A stretch of DNA of 37,463 bases, taken from an uncultured Planctomycetaceae bacterium. Lineage in GTDB: Bacteria > Planctomycetota > Planctomycetia > Planctomycetales > Planctomycetaceae. The number at the start of each line of letters is the position of its first letter. Position 1 is the stretch's first letter. Location: NCBI GenBank assembly GCA_913031625.1, contig CAJWGB010000024.1, positions 1-37,463 of the forward strand, in the 5' to 3' direction. A model generated the notes under the pieces. It ran no database searches, had not been told where the DNA came from, and was given only the letters and a program-made list of their open reading frames with translations. Positions 34,648-37,463 of the stretch are shown one piece after another. Both the position numbers and the translations under genes were made by a program.

Positions 34648-35718
34648 ATGCGCCACGGATCCGCGCTCGACCCACCCAACCGTTTCGATCGTATTCATAC
34701 CGAAACAGACCTCGAACAGGTCGCCTGGGATACTGAATACCTCCGAGAGTGCGACAATCGCTCGATTGAGTTTATTGAAGACACTTCCCGGTCAATCGTT
34801 TCAGAAAACACATCTCCAGACGTACCGTTTCGCTATAGCGTCAACCCCTATCGAGGTTGTATCCATGCCTGCAGTTATTGCTATGCGCGGCCCGGTCATG
34901 AGTTTCTGGGCTTTAACGCGGGCCGCGATTTCGAAACGAAAATCGTCATCAAGAGGGATGCAGCGTCACTGCTGCGGGACTTCCTCGCTCGAGAAGATTA
35001 TGAGCCCGAGACGATCGTCTTCTCTGGTGTGACTGACTGCTACCAGCCAGCCGAGCGACGGTTCCGTCTGACACGCCAGTGCATCGAGGTGGCTCATGCC
35101 TGCAGGCAGCCAGTGGGCATCATCACCAAGAACGCACTCGTAGTGCGAGACATCGATCTGCTGAAGGAGATGGGACGGCAACGCCTGGCGCGTGTGTTTG
35201 TTTCTGTGACGACGCTGGAACCTGACCTTGCAAGTACGATGGAGCCTCGAACGAGTATCCCAAACGCTCGGCTCCGGACGATTCGCGAACTGTCGGCAGC
35301 CGGAATTCCCACTGGCGTGATGGTGGCTCCAGTTATTCCTGGACTCAACGATTCAGAAATTCCTCGCATCCTTGAGGCGGCGCGCGATGCCGGAGCGTCC
35401 ATGGCCGGATATGTGATGCTGCGTCTTCCGCTGACTGTGGAGCCCGTGTTTCAGGAATGGATTCAACGTGAGTATCCGGATCGTGCCGAACGCGTACTTG
35501 GACGTATCCGGCAGGCTCGTGAAGGCAATCTTAACTCAGCTCTGTATGGCGAGCGGATGCGCGGGACCGGAATTATTGCCAACCAGATCGGCAATATGTT
35601 TCAGCTCTTTCGTCAAAGGTATGAATTGAATCAGGAACCACCGGCCCAGGATCTCAGCGTCTTTCAGCGGCCACTCCCGCGGTCCGGGCAGATGCGGCTG
35701 TTTGATCAGGCCGACTGA
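34648..35718 (+). CDS. PA0069-family radical SAM protein
   Basis: A radical S-adenosylmethionine enzyme of about 356 residues; GTG 34636 would add four. The N-terminal part (GSALDPPNRFD) matches the family opening. The 4Fe-4S cluster motif is C-x3-C-x2-C in YRGCIHACSYCYAR (Cys71, Cys75, Cys78). Further family elements are FSGVTDCYQPAERRFRLTRQ, VGIITKNALVVRDIDLL, FVSVTTLEPDLASTMEPRT, the GIPTGVMVAPVIPGLND strand and the terminal GQMRLFD. This belongs to the PA0069/Rv2578c group, related to spore photoproduct lyase, whose substrate is unknown. It is likely cytoplasmic and monocistronic; its upstream gap of over 600 bp has no clear promoter. Confidence 0.9.
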   Translation: MRHGSALDPPNRFDRIHTETDLEQVAWDTEYLRECDNRSIEFIEDTSRSIVSENTSPDVPFRYSVNPYRGCIHACSYCYARPGHEFLGFNAGRDFETKIVIKRDAASLLRDFLAREDYEPETIVFSGVTDCYQPAERRFRLTRQCIEVAHACRQPVGIITKNALVVRDIDLLKEMGRQRLARVFVSVTTLEPDLASTMEPRTSIPNARLRTIRELSAAGIPTGVMVAPVIPGLNDSEIPRILEAARDAGASMAGYVMLRLPLTVEPVFQEWIQREYPDRAERVLGRIRQAREGNLNSALYGERMRGTGIIANQIGNMFQLFRQRYELNQEPPAQDLSVFQRPLPRSGQMRLFDQAD

Positions 35719-35798
35719 CGGCGCACTCGTAGTGGACTTCGCCGGAAGTCCTGTCAATCGCTGCCGATTACTTCCGCTGCAGACTTAAGAACTGAGCT

Positions 35799-36383
35799 TT
35801 AGTCATTCCACGTGACTTTATCCGTCACCGGGCCACGCTGTCCTTCGGGCCAATCGCCGGCTGGATAGCCCACATAGAACAGCCCCAGAACTTTGTCGTT
35901 TTCCCCAAGACCCAGCCAGTCTCGCAGCTGATCACTACAGATGGCTTTGCCGGAAGACCAGTAACCGCCGATCCCCAGAGCAGTTGCGGCAAGATGCAGA
36001 TTCTGAACCGCACAGGCGACTGCCTCGACTTCTTCGATCTCCGGAATCTTCCCGGACTCCTGCCGTTTCATCGCGATCACGATCAGGTGAGACGACTGCC
36101 GGGCGTTCGTAAGCAGCTTCTCTGCCTTCCCTGGTTTCCGAGACTCCGGTGGGGTAATTTCGTTGTAGATTTCTGAGAGTCTGATTCCGAGCTGCTCTCG
36201 GCTTTCTCCCGCGTACACGTGAAAACGCCACGGTTCAGTCATTCCATGAGTGGGAGCCCAGTTGGCGCTCTCCAGAATCTTCCAGACAAACTCATCGCTG
36301 ACCGGTGTGTCAGAAAACTGAGATGGTTTGATGGATCGTCGACGAGCAATCACGCGTGTGACAATCTCTGAGGCGTCTGCCAT
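35799..36383 (-). CDS. Nitroreductase family FMN oxidoreductase
   Basis: A 194-residue nitroreductase that probably uses FMN and NAD(P)H to reduce a nitro or quinone compound. It has the FMN phosphate-binding VIARRRSIKPSQF near the N-terminus, ILESANWAPTHGMTEPWRFH, and the isoalloxazine/dimer segment LHLAATALGIGGYWSSG, and it ends in a GYPAGDWPEG turn. The size and spacing match the YdjA-like small nitroreductases. ATG 36383 is the first start in frame. It is convergent with the radical SAM gene and divergent from the RRM gene, with a 400-bp regulatory gap. The natural substrate is unknown. Confidence 0.9.
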   Translation of the reverse strand: MADASEIVTRVIARRRSIKPSQFSDTPVSDEFVWKILESANWAPTHGMTEPWRFHVYAGESREQLGIRLSEIYNEITPPESRKPGKAEKLLTNARQSSHLIVIAMKRQESGKIPEIEEVEAVACAVQNLHLAATALGIGGYWSSGKAICSDQLRDWLGLGENDKVLGLFYVGYPAGDWPEGQRGPVTDKVTWND

Positions 36384-36783
36384 TTACCGCACCCTATAAT
36401 TGTTATTTACCCATAAATCACGGTTTGAGTGTCACAAACGGGTAAATCTGAACTTTTCGAAAAGATTCAGGACTCCCTAAGTAGAAGGTCCGAACGGATT
36501 GCCATCTGTAGCTGTGATTCGTAGATTATGCTACAAGCTGACTCATAAGAGTCTGGCAGAAGTTCAGAATCACAGATTTGTGTCTGGTGCTTCCGAATCG
36601 GTGATTCGTCCCCGTTTCTGCCAGCTGGGTCGGACGGCTGTCTGGCATAGTTAATGAGTGTCGTGAGAAATTGTCTCCCACACAGGTTAACTGGTCGTGT
36701 CAGAAACCAGGGTCTTTGCTGCTCCTGATGTGTGGGGGAGTGGTGTTTGTATTTTATTTGAGCTGCAAAGCTCGGGGTTCACG
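36384..36783. promoter_or_regulatory. Structured divergent region and likely long leader of the RRM gene
   Basis: A 400-bp non-coding gap between the divergent nitroreductase and RRM genes that is unusually rich in dyads. They are ATTTACCC (36405-36412) / GGGTAAAT (36440-36447) enclosing GTTTG / CAAAC; the palindrome CTTTTCGAAAAG (36453-36464); CTGTGATTC (36512-36520) / GAATCACAG (36567-36575); and CTGGCAGAA (36553-36561) / TTCTGCCAG (36616-36624). The first pair sits where an operator for the nitroreductase would be; the others may form the RRM leader RNA. An open frame from 36697 reaches the RRM gene but its extra 29 residues look non-coding. Confidence 0.5.
36760..36773 (+). other. GNRA-tetraloop hairpin just before the RRM start codon
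   Basis: GAGCT (36760-36764) and AGCTC (36769-36773) close a GCAA loop, a GNRA tetraloop. It ends 10 nt before the ATG at 36784, next to the ribosome-binding region, so it could influence translation. Confidence 0.55.
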
Positions 36784-37065
36784 ATGAGTAAGAACATTTT
36801 TGTTGGCAGCCTTGCATGGGCAACGACCAACGAGTCACTGGAGCGTCACTTTGCCCAGTATGGGACTGTGACTTCCGCCAAGGTCATCACCGACCGCGAA
36901 ACGGGCCGATCGAAGGGATTCGGGTTCGTGGAAATGGAAACCGGTGGCGACGAAGCAATCGACGCACTGAACGGGTCTGATCTGGACGGCCGTCAGATTG
37001 TCGTCAACGAAGCTCGTCCTCGCGAGCCACGACGTGGTGGCGGCGGCGGCGGCGGACGCTACTAA
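36784..37065 (+). CDS. Glycine-tailed RRM RNA-binding protein
   Basis: A 93-residue single-RRM protein binding single-stranded RNA. ATG 36784 is chosen because the RRM begins at once (MSKNIFVGSLAWATT). RNP2 is IFVGSL (residues 5-10) and RNP1 is KGFGFVEM (44-51), both with the expected aromatic residues. The C-terminus is basic and glycine-rich (RPREPRRGGGGGGGRY). This is the organisation of the short bacterial Rbp proteins found in cyanobacteria and Planctomycetes, several of which respond to cold. The gene has a dyad-rich upstream region, a GNRA hairpin beside the ribosome site and a strong terminator at 37157, so it is a single-gene transcript. The target RNAs are unknown. Confidence 0.95.
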   Translation: MSKNIFVGSLAWATTNESLERHFAQYGTVTSAKVITDRETGRSKGFGFVEMETGGDEAIDALNGSDLDGRQIVVNEARPREPRRGGGGGGGRY

Positions 37066-37156
37066 GAACCGGTAACGATTCGTTTCAGGGTCCATCGGAC
37101 TCTCGCCATGGAAGACTGACGCAGGAAGCGCAGACGCCAATTGAATCGGGATCACG

Positions 37157-37186
37157 ACAGTGTTCGTTCGCGAGCACTGTTTTTTT
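37157..37186 (+). terminator. Rho-independent terminator of the RRM gene (UUCG loop)
   Basis: ACAGTGTTCG (37157-37166) pairs with CGCGAGCACTGT-side bases 37171-37180 in a 10-bp stem with one G-T pair and a TTCG loop (37167-37170). A run of seven T residues (37180-37186) follows. The stable UUCG tetraloop and T-run make this a strong intrinsic terminator. Confidence 0.92.
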
Positions 37187-37463
37187 GCGCGCTGAACACA
37201 TCCACGTGCCGGGCGCGCAGATTGAATGCCCGGATCACGTCGCCTCGCAAGCGGTAGGCATTCGCACCGAAGAGGTTTTCGTCGAGTCCGCTGGAGTCCG
37301 CAAACCTTGCCACATCCAGCCAGTGACGGGCAACAGGTTAAAGAAATTGTTTGCGGTTTCACGCAGTTTTTCGTGCAGACCGGATCATCATTCTGCCAAA
37401 GCGGGCGCTCCCCGCATCAGCACTTTGGTGGAGCATCGCAGGGCGCCGCCATACATGGAACTG
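37187..37463. other. Unassigned right end of the window
   Basis: No credible gene is visible after the RRM terminator. Short minus-strand frames run in from the right edge and stop within about 100 bp, so the C-terminus of a minus-strand gene beyond the edge cannot be excluded. GCTCC (about 37408) and GGAGC (about 37431) can pair in a loose stem. Confidence 0.25.

Noticed and set aside
36697-36783. N-terminal extension of the RRM protein
   Set aside because: The RRM starts directly at the ATG at 36784, the usual start of the family. The extension has no domain and covers a hairpin-rich leader.

Overview
The window reads as chromosomal DNA from a planctomycete, probably a marine member of the Planctomycetaceae or a close relative. 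This rests on family content, not on a marker gene. It carries a DUF1559 protein with a type-IV-pilin-like N-terminus, a very large PVC-type membrane-bound dehydrogenase with a C-terminal c-haem site, a ThuA protein, a CotH/EF-hand protein, two formylglycine-type sulfatases, a sulfotransferase, and an ExbD gene next to a huge membrane-anchored protein ending in a squalene-cyclase-like toroid. No rRNA, tRNA, CRISPR array, transposase or phage gene was seen.

Layout. 1-2.6 kb: an alpha/beta hydrolase that looks 5'-damaged, overlapping by 8 bp a secreted YtcJ-type amidohydrolase. 2.7-6.4 kb: a secreted beta-propeller-like protein, then a CotH-kinase/EF-hand gene split in two by a 14-bp tandem duplication. 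6.7-10.3 kb (minus): a sugar-acid operon, uxuA-type mannonate dehydratase, enolase-superfamily dehydratase and an MFS transporter, diverging from a secreted ThuA protein (10.6-11.5 kb). 11.6-12.0 kb: a doubled REP-like palindromic element and a clear terminator for the minus-strand DUF1559 gene (12.0-13.0 kb). 13.5-17.3 kb: exbD plus the toroid protein. 17.6-22.1 kb: a degenerate receiver-domain protein, a polytopic membrane/TPR protein and a small membrane protein. 22.2-31.0 kb: sulfatase, DUF952 protein, PVC dehydrogenase, CNT nucleoside transporter and a second sulfatase. 31.1-34.0 kb: sulfotransferase and glycogen branching enzyme. 34.6-37.1 kb: PA0069-type radical SAM protein, nitroreductase, and a short glycine-tailed RRM RNA-binding protein with a hairpin-rich leader and a UUCG-type terminator. 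The last ~280 bp are unassigned.

How the genes fit together. Most encode exported or envelope proteins for breaking down and taking up organic polymers: sulfatases strip sulfate from polysaccharides, the propeller, ThuA and PVC-dehydrogenase proteins are typical secreted saccharide-associated families, and the uxuA operon imports and dehydrates sugar acids. Transcription units are short, with many convergent and divergent pairs, and several convergent gaps hold inverted repeats. The most distinctive features are the split CotH gene, the ExbD/toroid unit without a visible ExbB, the 30-bp perfect inverted repeat at 11.6 kb, and the structured leader of the RRM gene. All functions are assigned by reading motifs in the translated sequence; no database search was run.
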